64,000 nt of DNA. Origin: Triglochin maritima (lineage: Eukaryota > Streptophyta > Magnoliopsida > Alismatales > Juncaginaceae). Below the pieces are notes generated by a model, which saw nothing but the letters and a program-made list of their open reading frames with translations, was not told the DNA's origin and did not search any database. The stretch spans positions 14,914,501 to 14,978,500 of the forward strand of contig OY821775.1 in assembly GCA_963682175.1 (NCBI GenBank), written 5' to 3'. Shown one piece after another: positions 43,965 to 57,106 of the stretch; position 1 is the first letter of the stretch; each line of letters starts with the position of its first letter. The position numbers were made by a program, and so were the translations under genes.

Positions 43965-46145
43965 TTATATGAATTTAGTATGCAAGTTTTTCTATAGTTT
44001 GTTAAAGATAAGATTGTATATATTCAAAACGACTTTACAAGTTCTGATAGGTGCAAATTTTATTAATCCATTCAATAATTTGTTTGTTGATTGAAGCATT
44101 ATACTTTATTTTAGTATAACTATCATGTACTTGAGTCTAATACTCATTTTCTTATTTTATATGTTTATGACTTTCTTTGAAGAATGCATTGTTTACTGCA
44201 CGAATTCATTATTAAGTATAAGAAAACTTGGAATGTGAATCGTATAATACCGAGCAAAAGTCGTTGGTCTCTACGAATTTGTTTTTTTAGCATAGTGGGT
44301 TCATACCTACTTATGCGACCATCTACGATGCCTTGGATTCTTTTATCTAGTGGTATGTGAGCCATCAAATTTTAAACAAATATTTAATTGTATGCCATTA
44401 CTTAGTAAGAGAATAACAAATGAATCACTTATACAATAAGTAATAGTGTTTTTTTACGTTTATGCCACAATCACTGTTGAGACCATATATATACTTCATT
44501 TTTGATTGGTCATATAAACTTAATCTAGCTAATTTACGATATTTCATGTCGTGTTAATGCCAATTCAGTTGGCAGATTTCTTAATCAAGACTATAAGTTA
44601 AATCTCAATAATCTTGCTCACATATCTATTAGGTTTGGGGTTTGAAATGAAATTTGTTAAGTAACAAAAATAAAAAATAAAAAAAACCTAACTACCTATT
44701 CAATAATTGTTAATGAAGGTAACATCTAAAATAATAACATGGTTATCAATAAAATGTGTTCCTTCAAATTTATCTTAGTCGTTCACTGATTGATATTTTG
44801 TCATTCAAATTGATCTTGGAGGTCAATTAAAATTCCATTAATGTTTAGTTCTTCAAATTGATATCAGTCATCTATTAAGATTTTTTTATTTTTTGTCACT
44901 TAAATCGATCTCAGCCGTTTATTAATTAAATAATGGTTTTTAACCTTTTAAAAATCAACCCATGAACTCATGATTTATCCATAAACCCCATGATTCAGAC
45001 AGACAGGATAAATAAATCATAATTCATTGAAAAAAAACGAAAAAACATGTTTAAATTTTAATATTGAATAATATAGTTCCCACTATTATTTTTTGGTCTT
45101 TAATATTGGTCATCTATTACGATAAAACAATACAGTAATTCTCCAGTAAGTCCATAATTTAATATAATTATTTTAAGCTCCTACTATATTAACCATTCAT
45201 CTTAAATTGTAAAGTAAATTAAGGTTATGACGGTTATGTTAATAAAATGATCTAACGGTGGATATTAACTGTAAATTAACTGTAATTAAATCTAATGATG
45301 AGATTGTATGAGGCTTAAACAAATAAGATGAGTCTCGGACTCACTAGATCTTGACCCTGAAACAATAAATATAAGAATTAAATCTACAATTTACCCACCT
45401 ATCTAGTTATTAAGCAGTTCAAATACAAATGCGGTGTGAATTTGTCTTTGTTTTGACTTCTTAGGCACAAATGACGATTAAATTAACCTAAATTTGAATC
45501 GGGGAATAAAAAAAAGTTAGACACGGTGCCCGGGATGTTGAAATTTTCCATGACAAGTGTTGCATGCTTTGAGGGCATAAACATGTGTACACTATATGAA
45601 CTTATTCACCTTAAAAACAACTTTGATTAGAGATAATGTAATTAACCGATTTTTGTTGTAAATTTAAGAACAATTGTTGCAATCAACGCAAGATGTCACT
45701 GCACGGATCCAGATTCAAAATCTTGATACACTGATTTACCATAATAATAAATAGAGTCATGGTGACGGGAAGAGCTATTGGGAAACCAAGATCACGCTTC
45801 GCCTTTTCTATAGAAGAAGTAAACTGAGTTCTGAACGAATGCTTGGCGAGAAGAAGTGTCGTGCTTGTTCCTGGCTCTGTGATCAGAGAAGCCAAATGAG
45901 TCAAGCGGAGGTTCAACCTATTCCTATTTGGGAAAAGAAAAACATGAGCTTCCCAGACTCACGAAAGTGGTTGGCGAGAATAATGTAGACGAAGACTTTT
46001 GCTCGAAAACAGTTGTCTTATGATTGTGCCAGAAACTGATGGCAAACAACAAATCACAATAGGAAAATGTGTAGAGAGAAAATGAGCTAGAGTAAACCAG
46101 TTTTTTTTGCCTATGATGGTGGAGTTAAGTTTGTTTGTGAGTAAT
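43965..46145. other. AT-rich intergenic region
   Basis: No gene recognised. 44750-45130 resembles 40100-40700 (TCAAATTGATCTTGGA, CATTAA-TTTT-G-TCTTCAAATTGAT, and a shared CCATAAACC-ATGATT stretch). Confidence 0.5.
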
Positions 46146-48640
46146 TGGAACATCCCCGAACAACGGAAAATATAAACTTTTTAAACTCAAGGAACATTAA
46201 GAAATACCCAAATATATCTGGTGTACCATATTACATAAGAGTTTGTCAAAAGACTGATTACATCAGAATACGAAATACATAATACACGTAATCACAACAA
46301 CCTAAAATAGGCAGACGACAGGATCCATTCCCAAAGTGCAATCTCCCTCGGTCACCACCCGCCGGAACCTAACACGGTCCTGAAAATAACATAACAACAA
46401 TGCCTGAGTTTCCATAAGGAAACCCCATATGACAAGCTCATCTATATGCCCTATCATACTAGTATGGCATGGCATGAAATACAAAGCAGTAAACAACATT
46501 CCCACAATGGCATAACCGCACATCCGTCCTGCAATCGTTCACGCTGCCACACAGGCCCCACGGTCTACAACCGTCACTGCTGCCATACAGGCCCAACAGT
46601 CCCAACATCGCCGTCGCCACACAGGTCGCACAGTCCACAACCACCGGTACCACACAGGCCACACGGTCCACAGCATCGCCGCCGCCACACAGACAGCATG
46701 GTCCAAACATCAAGTCTCCGTAGAGACCTACCGTTGGCACATACGGTCTAGCGGACAATACGCAACACATCCCCACACGCGACTACACAAGCCAAGGGAT
46801 CGGTGAGGAGGCGTTCGCATTTCCGCGCAGTTAGAATCAGATCTGAAAACATCGTGGTCCACCACCACACCAACGGAGTCATCGCTCAGGTCGGTCCATC
46901 ACCGGCGCCACACAGACCGCACGGTATCTCACTCGATAGGTGCCCAATCGAGCTACCTGCCGGAACACATCATCGGCAGTCCATCGCCGCAACCCCACAG
47001 GCCACGCGCGATCCTCCCTGCCGCCACACAGGCCGCACAGGGGCCCTCCCGCCGCCACACAGGCCGCACAGGCACGTGCAATCACTGCCTATCAAGGCCA
47101 GTCGAACATATTAGCCACACAAATGCCAGACAATCGGCAGATCCGAACCGAAGTCTGTAGGGTCATCGAGCTCCACGTGCAGACACCAACTCCGCCGCTA
47201 TAAAAGTAGGGCAGCGGCCTCCGTAGCCATCTAGACCGGTAGTCACTTCACCCAACGAAAGTTGCGTGCCCGCTGAAGAAATGGGATCTGCAATCCCTTT
47301 GGCTGCTACTCTAATACGAGAAACAATGTACAGCTATGTCACCCTCCATAATACAGAGGCGACACGTCCCAAGTATCCACACTCTTCCACACGGCGGTCC
47401 CTGGGCAGGCATGTGCAACGTACCCACCGTCACCTCTCGGCTCACGCTCCAAGCAAGGACACGGGTTTCCGTGGACAGAGCTGACACTTAACTAGGACCA
47501 GAATTCAGTTCTGGGCTCAAACGGTCGACCGAAAAATGTACACCGGTCGACCGCTTCCGCAAAGGAATCGGTCGAACGAATGCCTACAATGGTCGAACTC
47601 TGTGCTCAAAACTCAATCCCCAACGGTCGAACAGAGGTCTAAAACCGGTCGACCGAACGTGGTCAAAATCCGGAGTCTAGTCAAAATCACACAAGTCTAT
47701 TCGGTCGGCCGACTCAGGGGTCCCGGTCGACCGAAAACTACCAGGGTCAACCTAATAGTTTTAAGTCATCTACCGGTCGAACAAAATCATAAAATCGGTC
47801 GAACAACATACAATCCAATTTAGTTCACTTAAGTTCCGATCGGACCAAAGGTCAAGAACGGTCGACCGTTTGGATGGTCAACGTTCGGTCCAAGCGAAAC
47901 ACGAAGCAATCGATCGAACGACTCAAGAGTCCCGGTCGACCGAAAACTCCCAGACAAACCCCGACCCACCAGCACAACCACGATTGGTCGACCGCCACAC
48001 AGTCATCGTTCGATCGGTGTTGGTTAAAGTCCGAAAAAACACGAAACCGGTCGACTACCCGAAGGAGACCGGTCGACCGTTTGTCGACAGCAACCTTGCG
48101 CCAGCCAAGGATTTTACACTGTTTCCTCGTCGCAGGCGAGGTCTCCGACCTCCCGCGACCGACCACAACTCCACCCCAACTTGGGTGAACAAAAAGGCCT
48201 CTAATGCAAGAACTTGGCATACCTTCTTCGCGAAGAACGATGACTTCACTGGAGAACACCGGAGCTCCAACGACGCCTCCGGACTGCAACCTCACGCACA
48301 GTCTCCTTCTTGCGTCTTCTTCCCACCACATCCTTGCCTCGCGCGCCTTGCTCTGCAACGCTCACCACCGGAGCTCAAAGATCATGAAGGAGAGGAAAAG
48401 ATGGGTGGAGAGAAGAATGAAGAGAGGAAGAAGAAGAAATGAGAGAACATGAGAGAGAGAGAGCTTCTCCTTCTTCAAACCCAACACCAACAACAACCAC
48501 ACCATCCCCCTACACTCCAGCCCATGCCTCCTTCACGTCACCACCAAGCCTCCATTATTCCCTCTTCAACTCCCCATGCAAACCTCCCTAATTAGCACAC
48601 CTAATCACCATTAGACACCAATTAGGTTAGGGTCATTACA
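46146..48640 (-). repeat. 3' LTR of the gag-only chromovirus derivative
   Basis: 2495 bp; plus-strand view begins TGGAACATCCCCG and ends GGGTCATTACA. It contains a minisatellite (46540-46710, about five units around CCACACAGGCC-CAC-GTC), more such units at 47000-47080, and a paired decamer array at 47522-48079. Confidence 0.87.
47522..48079. repeat. Paired CGGTCGACCG decamer array
   Basis: Perfect or near decamers occur in pairs about 22 bp apart: 47522/47544, 47569/47590, 47624/47646, 47702/47724, 47774/47796, 47911/47933 and 48048/48070. The host LTR is otherwise different in sequence from the 30182 LTR. Confidence 0.82.
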
Positions 48641-48819
48641 ATCCACCCTCCTTAAAAGGATTTCGTCCTCGAAATCGCGACAAGCCGCCCACTGAAGCTC
48701 CAAGTCCTCCTTCCTAACTCCTCCGAGAAGATGGAAAACACAGCACACCAACAACTCACACTAACAACCAGACTCAAAACAGATAACGTACCTCCCGTTC
48801 CGGTGTTGGCGCCACTTGC

Positions 48820-49830
48820 CTCCTCAGCCTGGACGGTGAAGACTTGTCCCGCTCTCCGATCCTGCTCTGGTCGTGCAACAAATCAGTCGACTCTGCCTCT
48901 CCCTGCATCTGGAGGTCCGGATCTCCTGTTGGGTCCTCCTTACCTGTGAGGGCACTCTCGGACAAAGTGTCCATGCTGACCGCATCCTCGGCAAACTCCA
49001 GCACGGAAGAAGCACTGCTGCCCGGGATGGACTCCGCCACAAGCTCTGCATGCCTCTGGTCGGCTATTACTACCCTCCTCAGTGCGGGGCCTCTTTCCCG
49101 AACTACCTCCAGAACAATCCTCTGCGTGACCCTCAAGATCTCTCTGCTGCCTCTGAGGTTCCTGATAGTTCTCCTTGAGATCCTGGTCGATGATGGTTGC
49201 GAACTTCACTGCATATGCCAAGGTCTACGGCATACTGTTGATCACACGCGATCGAAGCTGCTTCCTCAATCCTTTGATGAACTTCCTCGCTCGTTGCTCA
49301 CGTGTCACATAAGTCTCAGAACAGTAACGCTTCAAAGCATTGAACTTGCTGATGTAGCTGACCAGAGACATCTCCTTCTGCTCAATGGCAAGGAACTCCT
49401 CCTTCTTCCTATCTCTGACATCCTGAGGGAAATATTGTTCATTGAACTCCTCCAGAAACTCATTCCAGCTGACATTTACTTTGTCCTCAAACACCACCGT
49501 GCATATGGACCTCAACCAATTGGCTACCTCACCGTCCAGAACGTAGGTGGCCAGATCCACCCACCTCTCTGGAACACAACCAATAGCTCGAAAAATCTTC
49601 TGCATCTTGAAGATCCAATCCTAAGGATCACTTCTGCCATCAAAACTAGGCGGGTGTTGGCACATGAAACGATCGTGCTCCCCGTCCGCCCCAACCTGCT
49701 CAGTCTGAACTGTGTGGCGCTCCAACAACTCGCCCAACCTCTCCCACGCAGCGCCCCAGTGGCGTCACTGGCACTGCGCTCACACAGTGAGCTCCTCCCG
49801 CGTCTAGGAGGCATCTGGAACACCAATCAA
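48820..49830 (-). pseudogene. Truncated chromovirus gag
   Basis: Minus strand. MPPRRGRSS start at about 49812; frameshifts in the N-terminal part; then MQKIFRAIGCVPERWVDL (49605 on) through FNEQYFPQDVRDRKK and SYISKFNALKRYCS to a stop near 49225. It continues in another frame with FATIIDQDLKENYQEP and a CCHC knuckle CRGCGQHGHFVREC (about 48945-48990). The last family-like residues, [10 protein letters not shown], end near 48815; in the 30182 element the matching segment leads straight into protease. The remaining sequence before the LTR is the 3' leader. It is closely related to the 30182 gag, which could have served such a derivative in trans if expressed. Confidence 0.8.
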
Positions 49831-49946
49831 AACTGATCTGCAATGCATGCATGATCTACTGAAAGAAATGCAATAATAAAGCTACACTAGTCAAAAGGGT
49901 GATTTCTTTGAGAGAATGCACGGGAACCGACTGCTCTGATACCAAT

Positions 49947-51693
49947 TGTAACATCCCCGAACAGCGGAAAATTTAAACTTTTTAAACTCAATGAACCATA
50001 AGGATAAAACCATCAAGAGTGAGGACATTACTCAAAGAAATACCCAAATATATCTAGTGCACCATTTTACATAAGAGTTTGTCAAAAGAGTGATGACATC
50101 AGAATACGAAATACATAATACACGTAATCACGACAACCTAAAATAGGCAGACGACAGGATCCATTCCCAAAGTGCAATCTCCCTCGGTCACCACCCGCCG
50201 GAACCTAACGCGATCATGAAAATAACATAACAATAATGCATGAGTTTCCATAAGGAAACCCCGTATGACAAGCTCATCTATATGCCATATCATACTAGTA
50301 TAGCATGACATGAAATACAAAGCAGTAAACAACATTCCCACAATTGCAAAACCGGACATCCGTCCTGCAATCGTTCACGCTGCCACACAGGCCCCACGGT
50401 CTACAACTGTCACTGCTGCCATACAGGCCCAACGGTCCCAACATCGCCGTCGCCACACAGGTCGCACGGTCCACAACCACCGGTACCACACAGGCCACAC
50501 AGTCCACAGCATCGCCGCCGCCACACAGGCCGCATGGTCCAAACATCGAGTCTCCGTAGAGACCTACCGTAGGCACATACGGTCTAGCGGACAATACGCA
50601 ACACATCCCCACAGGCGACTACACAAGCCAAGGGATCGGTGAGGAGGCGTTCACACTTCCGCGCAGGTAGAATCAGATCTGAAAACATCGTGGTCCACCA
50701 CCACACCAACGGAGTCGTCGCTCAGGTCGGTCCATCACCGACGCCAGAGAGACCGCACGGTATCTCACTCGATAGGTGCCCAATCGAGCTACCTGCCGGA
50801 ACACATCATCGGCAGTCATCTACCGCTCGAACAAGATCATAAAATCAGTCAAACAGCATACAATCCAATTTAGTTCACTTAAGTTCCGATCGGACCAAAG
50901 GTCAAGAACGGTCGACCGTTTGGATGGTCAGCGTTCGGTCCAAGCGAAACACGAAGCAATCGGTCAAACGGCTCAAGGGTCCCGGTCGACCGAAGACCCC
51001 CAGACAAACCCCGACCCACAAGCACAAGCACGACCGGTCGACCACCACACAGGCATCGTTCGGCCGGTGTTGGTTAAAGTCAGGAAAACCACAAAACCGG
51101 TCGACCGCCCGAAGGAGACCGGTCGACCGTTGGTCGACAGCAACCTTGCGCCAGCCAAGGATTTTACGTCGTTTCCTCGTCTCCGGCGAGGTCTCCGACC
51201 TCCCGCGACCGACCACAACTCCACCCCAACTTGGGTGAGCAAAAAGGCCTCTAATGCAAGAACTTGGCATACCTTCTTCGCGAAGAACGACGGCTACACC
51301 GGAGAACACCGGAGCTCCAACGACGCCTCCGTACTGCAACCTTACGCACACTCTCCTTCTTGCGTCTTCTTCCCACCACGTCCTTGCCTCGCGCACCTTG
51401 CTCTGCAACGCTCACCACCGGAGCTCAAAGATCATGAAGGAGAGGAAAAGATGGGTGGAGAGAAGAATGAAGAGAGGAAGAAGAAGAAGAAATGAGAGAA
51501 CATGAGAGAGAGAGAGCTTCTCCTTCTTCAAACCCAACACCAACATCAACCACACCATCCCCCTACACTCCAGCCCACGCCTCCTTCACGTCACCACCAA
51601 GCCTCCACTATTCCCTCTTCAACTCCCCATGCAAACCTCCCCAATTAGCACACCTAATCACCATTAGACACCAATTAGTTTAGGGTCATTACA
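49947..51693 (-). repeat. 5' LTR of the gag-only derivative, with internal deletion
   Basis: 1747 bp, versus 2495 bp for its partner. The missing part corresponds to about 46979-47766 of the left LTR. The junction GGCAGTCATC can be formed from GGCAGTCCATC and TTAAGTCATC, sharing AGTC. Decamers remain near 50909, 50983, 51095 and 51119. Confidence 0.85.
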
Positions 51694-51698
51694 GTAAT

Positions 51699-52514
51699 GG
51701 TGTGAAAAAATCTCAGTTTTATTTTGATCAGTTCTCATTTCTTCCTTCGTATTATTGTTGGTGAGATTTGTGGACGACGAAATTGTTGTTGGTAAGGTAA
51801 ATGTTGTGAAGTTGGGATGATGAATTGGTTGGGAAATAATTGATGCCCTCATGCATTGTCATTTGATAATTTTAGTAAGAATAAAAACTATGATCATATG
51901 ATGACTTTTCAGAAAATTTTGGTTCGGAGTTTTTGATTGTTGGATTACGTGGATTATTCCCATAATTTATAGAGAATACATGTGAAATAAATTAAAAAAA
52001 GATCAAGATGATAAGATGAAAATTGAGAAATATAAACTTGTGAAGATGGGTGAGAATACAACAAAATGAATGAGTATTTATAGAGTTTGAGATAGAGTTG
52101 TTGCGAAAATGATAATTTAGAGCAGTGAAAGAAAAGAACGTATTCTCTGGAAAAGAAAAAAGGTGAGAAACAAAACTCAACAAAAGAGAAAGTAGAAAAT
52201 AAAATATCTAATTAAAAAATTGAGAATAAAATATCTGGGGAAAAAATTCACAATAAAATCAATAAAAATGTTAAAGTTGCGAGAATAAAAAACTTTCACT
52301 TTAAAAAGTGAAAGTTGAAAATAAAGTTTTTAAGAAAGTTGAGACTTGAGAATGTAACTATTAAAAGATTGAAAAATGTGGTATATAACCGTGTCAAATT
52401 TGGTAATTGTTCTCTTGGAATTAACTAGGTAACGTGTAAAAGTGTTATTCCAAAGAAACAAAACTCGAATGATTGTCGTATAATTAACAATAATTATAAC
52501 TTATAACTAGTATG
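51699..52514. other. AT-rich intergenic region
   Basis: No gene recognised. It ends with the hAT target duplication ctagtatg at 52507-52514. Confidence 0.5.
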
Positions 52515-52855
52515 CAACGTTCTGGGACCGCCTAGGCGGTTGTGCGATCGCCCAAGTCTGGGCGGCCTTTTTTTTAATTCAATTAAATTTTATAAAAAAG
52601 ATAAAAAATCGGGAAAAATCGGGAAAAATAGGAAAAAATGCACAAATATTATCTAAAAATACCATACATGTTTAGGCTTCGAAAAGACACCTAGTTCCTC
52701 ACCAATGCCTCACTAGGCACCCCTCTACCCACCTAACCACTTAGGTATACAATTTATTGCTTAGTAGTACGATTACAAAGGTAACTCAGAGTTCATACAA
52801 TAGCAGATAAGAGAAAAATTAGAACTACAAGCTCACTAACTAATTCCACTGGACA

Positions 52856-54770
52856 CATTGATCTAATGTCCAACTGGGAACCATATCATAACCTCCACCA
52901 CCATCAGAGTCGTCGGAGTGGTTCTCGTTCGGATTGTTGACGTAGACATCATCTTCTTCAATTTCTTCATCGTCGGATTGGACATATTGCCCGTCGATGT
53001 CCATCGGTGGTTGAGAACTCGATGCACCTGGATCTCTAGAACTAATGTGAAAAATGACATCATACATGCCACCACCTAATAATGGCGTGTCAGATGCAGT
53101 GGAACACCGTGCGTCAGATGCAGTGGACATGGATCGAGCAAAGCGTCTTCGTGAAGAAGAATGTCCAAAAGCTGCTTCCTCGGCATCGGCCCATGTAAGC
53201 TCCTCTCCAGCGAAGACCGGACTTCAGTTTCTACCAACCACGTATGCTCGTCGAAGAGATCGTAGTCCACACTGATGGGGTCATAAAATCTGGGCTTCTC
53301 CATCCTTTGCTGAAACCTTTGCCTTAACTTTTGGTTGTAGTTCACATACACCAAGTCATTCATCTTCTTCACAGCCAACATGTTCCTTCTCGTTGAGTGC
53401 AACTGCTCGAAGACACTCCAATTCCGCTCACAACCTGATGTCGAGCATGTCAATCCCAACACCCTCAGGGCCAACCTCTGTAATGCGGTCTCTGCCATGT
53501 CTGCGCCATATGATTGCCACAAATCTATAGGTCTTCTTTCCGTCCTTTGTCTGACGACCATATCCCTCAAGAATATTCCGAGGGAGTTCTTGTAACGATC
53601 AAGTAGACCGAAAATCTTGTCTTGTTCTGCAGGAGTGGGGACGAGCCGCTCTACGACATCCATGAATCCAGGCATATGCTCATTGAAAGATACATTTCGA
53701 TCCTGAGGTGGGACGGAAAAGAAGGTACCAGGGTTGAGTAAGAAATCAGCTGAGTGTAGCGGTGAGGACATCATCTTCCCTGGACCTCACCTGGTGTCGA
53801 TGAGGTCGATGACTTGCTTGTACAACCTCGTGCTTCCGTCAAAGTTCCTCATGATTTGTTCTTTGGCTTTCTCCATTGCGTCACACAGATATCTCATCGG
53901 TGGTTTCTCATCGCCGTCAACAAATCTAAGAACCAGGACCATAGGTTGTGAGGCCTTCAGTGCCTTCACGACGTTGGTCCAGAAACCACTTTGTAGAATG
54001 GTCTCGGCAACTTCAGTAGAGATCTCCATCTTTTTCTTGTTCTTTATCCAACTTGCATTAGGATCGTTGTACTCCGGGGAAAAAACAAAGGCTCAGAGTT
54101 TGTCTTTCTTCAGAAACAACCTTTGCAAACTCAGAAAGACCGTGGCAAATCTCGTGACAGCAGGGCGTAGCAGGTTCCCTTCAATGGCAATTCGCATCCT
54201 CTTCAACAACATGGCAGAGTTGTTGAAATGTTTGATGATCTTACGAGCTAAATCAATAGTCTTCAAAAACAGCTTGCCAATATCCTCCAAGATGAGATCG
54301 ATACAATGCGCTGCACAGGGAGTCCAAAACAATCTCCTTTTTTGCTGCAACATCCTACCGGCAAGTACGTACATGACGGCGTTGTCGGTGACCACCTGAA
54401 CAACGTGTTCTTCGCCAATCTCGCCAACTACCTTGTCCATCAGCTTGTACATGTAGTCTGCGGTGTGAGAGTGACCGGAAGCATCTACAGACCTCATGAA
54501 CATGGTACATGTCGGACAATTTACTAGAAAATTGATTATATTCCTACCGGACCTATCAGTCCAGCCATCTGTCATCAACGTGCACCGGTATGTTGCCCAA
54601 TCTTGTCTGTACGACTCTAGTAAACCTCTAGTGTAGTCAATTTCCTATTTAAGGCACGAGTCACTAACTTCATGATACGTCATGTGTTTAAGTCCGGGTC
54701 CGTAAGTACAAGTAGAGGATATTGCTTCCTTCCACTCAGGCGTCCTTACAGTGTTGAATGATATACCACA
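52856..54770 (-). pseudogene. hAT transposase (DUF659 and dimerisation domains), broken
   Basis: Reading right to left: KEAISSTCTYGPGLKHMTYHEV and LMTDGWTDRSG (about 54530-54740) form the DUF659/catalytic start. Next come QVVTDNAVMYV and the TPCAAHCIDLILEDIG segment (54093-54578), then VAETILQSGFWTNVVKALK (53787-54029). The last part is YNSLGIFL-like helices with VLGLTCSTSGCERNWSVFEQLH and KKMNDLVYVNYN (53076-53774), the hAT C-terminal dimerisation domain. An acidic tail ends at about 52840. Frameshifts near 53780 and 54080, and stops near 54640 and 54770, break it. No BED zinc finger was found upstream: 54780-55260 encodes nothing similar. Confidence 0.85.
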
Positions 54771-54779
54771 TCTATAGAA

Positions 54780-55266
54780 AGCCTAGACCATTTTTGATTA
54801 TTTTTTTTCCTATCTTCTTTTCTAAAGGTTCTTTCGATGGTTGTTTGTTGGGGGCCGGAAACCAGGTCCTTTCGACGTCCGCAAAATGGTGCCCACAAAC
54901 GTTGTTTTTGTCTCTTTCGACCAGAAACGGGGCGAGAACGGAAGGTTGGGGTCTGAGCAGAACCGGAACCCGATCCGGTTTCCAGATCAAATTCTATGTT
55001 TTCTCGGTCTACATAATCATCAAGACATACATTTTTCGTTTTGTAATGTCCTACTGTTTCTAATCATGTATGCAGTTATGTCTTGTTTAACAGAGTCAGG
55101 AACTTTATCACAAGGTCTTGTTTCTAATTATGTCATGTTTCCCCATTTGGGAAGTGAAGAAATATGTGATGTGATCATGTAGTGTATTAAGTGTGTATTA
55201 TCGTTATGTCTTGTTTCTAATTATGTCATGTTTCCCAGTCGACCACCGCGACAGGCAGTCGCCAAC
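54780..55266. other. hAT 5' portion without recognised coding
   Basis: The N-terminal BED-finger exon would be expected here on the minus strand but was not seen. Contains repeated TCTTGTTTCTAATTATGTCATG at about 55107 and 55207. Confidence 0.4.
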
Positions 55267-56821
55267 TGATTGATTTGTTTTATATTAACCGCAAGTGCAT
55301 GGCCGCGTTGAAGCGGTGGCAAATACGGGTCGTCCACTGGGAGGTGTGTCTACGTTTGGTTTGTGCGAAGGCGAGTGGTAAAATAATGGAGAGAAAGATT
55401 GATTACACTAACTACACTAGAACGTAAAAAGGAAAGGAAGAGAAGCAATAAAACTAAACCTCATAGGGGGTAGAGAAATAATGTGAATAGAAAGATGTGT
55501 GTGTGTGTTCAATTAAGCTTCTCACAACATGTAGTGCATGAAATCATAAAACTACATCCAACTTTGCCTCCACATGAATTAAGATAAGACTACATCATTA
55601 AAACATACAAGACAATAATTGGAATGAAGCTAAATGAACTCATGTATAAAGACTAGACCCTACTATGCCTCCACATGAATTAAGATAAGACTACATCATT
55701 AAAACATACAAGACATTAACTAAGGTAAAGACAACAAGAGTACATACACTACAAATTGTGTTTCCAATATTAATTCCATCCATAACCTAACCTTATCATT
55801 CCCCATGAAATAGGTTCACTAATCAAAGCATAAGCTAAGCTTCATTAAAGAGCATTAGCATATCAAAGATAAGAGTGAAAACCCATTAGATGGTTATGGA
55901 AATCATATAAAGCTCAAGGGATTAAGATAACACACACTTAAGACACTACATGATCATATCACATATTTCTCCACCCCCCAAATGGGGATGAAACTACTCA
56001 CTACTCATTACACTAACTAGATTAACAAAATAAAGCATAATACTGAAATGAAACTACACTAAGCAAGCAAGAAATACTAAATAAACTTAAAAGGAAAGGA
56101 AAGACTAAACAAGCATGCACAAATTAAAAGATAAGATTAAAAGAAATTAGAACAATTATTTTATTAACAATGACTCACATTGAAGGTAGCATTCTTCTCG
56201 ACCTTGAGTTTTCGCTTCAAGGCTCACTCCTTAGTAGAGAGAATGCCACCAAGCAATGGGTAGTTTACAATAGAAGGTGAAGAGTTCTATTTATAGCCAA
56301 AGAAAAATGTCATCCGGGACAATCCCCCGACATGGGACTAAACAAATACCAGAAATGTACTAAATACGCACTAATACGCGACCCACCAAAATCTTAGCGG
56401 ATTTGGGCCAAAACAGACCGCCAATTAACGGTCTTGGACCGCCAATTGGCGGTCTATATGGTCCGGATCATGCTGGATTTTATTATGGCCTTTTCTGGAT
56501 TTCTTTGTCGGTCTTTGATGCATCTACTTTGTTTATTTGAGCTCCGAGCCGAATAAAATTGCCAAAATACTCCCCATGATGGTGTGGAGTTTTCTGTTTT
56601 GCTCTTTGGTCCTTCGGTCTTACGTTCAGGTCATTCTCCCTTGCATCTTAGTCCCTAGGTCTCACAATTAAGTCGTTTTCCCTTCTTTGGGTCCTTTCAT
56701 GCTTCATTTCTTCAAACCTATTTATTTCTGAAATTCAAACATAAAACTCGTCACGTAGCATTGCTTAGGTGTAAGATAATGGATATAAGATACAAATATA
56801 AGCATGAAATGATGTCAATCA
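55267..56821 (-). repeat. LTR of the Athila-like element (complete copy)
   Basis: 1555 bp; matches 58934 to about 60050. A unit including TGCCTCCACATGAATTAAGA occurs twice about 101 bp apart (55565 and 55666). Minus-strand TATA-like CTATAAATAG lies near 56288-56297. Confidence 0.82.
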
Positions 56822-57106
56822 AATACCCCCACACCTATGTTTTTGCTAGTCCCGAGCAAAACAAAGAAAGAGAAAAACAAGCGAGAAACAAGAAATCCTA
56901 ACTCACTTTCGTAGGAATCACGGTTGCACTCAGCAAGTGCAACATGCCGTTAAACATCTTTGTTGCCAAGGAGGAGGAGTGTTGTCTCGTGAGGGTTTTC
57001 AGCGGATATACCCACAAAATCTGAACAATATGCATTATTCAATCTAGACACTCGACTCGTTGGACAAATTTTGTCGATCAATCTAAGCATGAAATGATGT
57101 CAATCA
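55267..57106 (-). mobile_element. Truncated Athila-like LTR element inside the hAT element
   Basis: A full LTR (55267-56821, TGATTGA...TCAATCA) is followed by the PPT region and about 250 bp of 3' interior shared with 6098-6300. Then comes only the last ~25 bp of the second LTR (AAGCATGAAATGATGTCAATCA, ending 57106). Flanking 5-mers ccaac (55262-55266) and cctac (57107-57111) match at 4 of 5. Most of the interior and second LTR were lost by deletion. Confidence 0.75.

Larger units (their letters stand above)
46146..51693 (-). mobile_element. Gag-only derivative of a Tekay-like chromovirus
   Basis: Two LTRs (46146-48640 and 49947-51693) enclose only 1.3 kb. Identical gtaat flanks both sides (46141-46145 and 51694-51698). 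The complement of an initiator tRNA-Met primer site (GCTCTGATACCA, 49933-49944) is next to the right LTR. The complement of AAGGAGGGTGGAT is next to the left LTR, so the element reads right to left. The interior has gag and then, right after the first protease-linker residues, the 3' leader and PPT; protease, RT and integrase are gone. LTR ends (CCGCTGTTCGGG) resemble those of 30182-38469. Confidence 0.87.

Noticed and set aside
48844..49836. 330-residue plus-strand ORF
   Set aside because: Exact antisense of the gag pseudogene; its length reflects codon bias of the gag on the opposite strand.
50776..51495. 239-residue plus-strand ORF in the chromovirus-derivative LTR
   Set aside because: Lies in an LTR, is antisense to the element, and is made of the decamer array and low-complexity sequence; a shorter twin exists in the other LTR.
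53734..54399. 221-residue plus-strand ORF
   Set aside because: Antisense of the hAT transposase catalytic region and without own family features.
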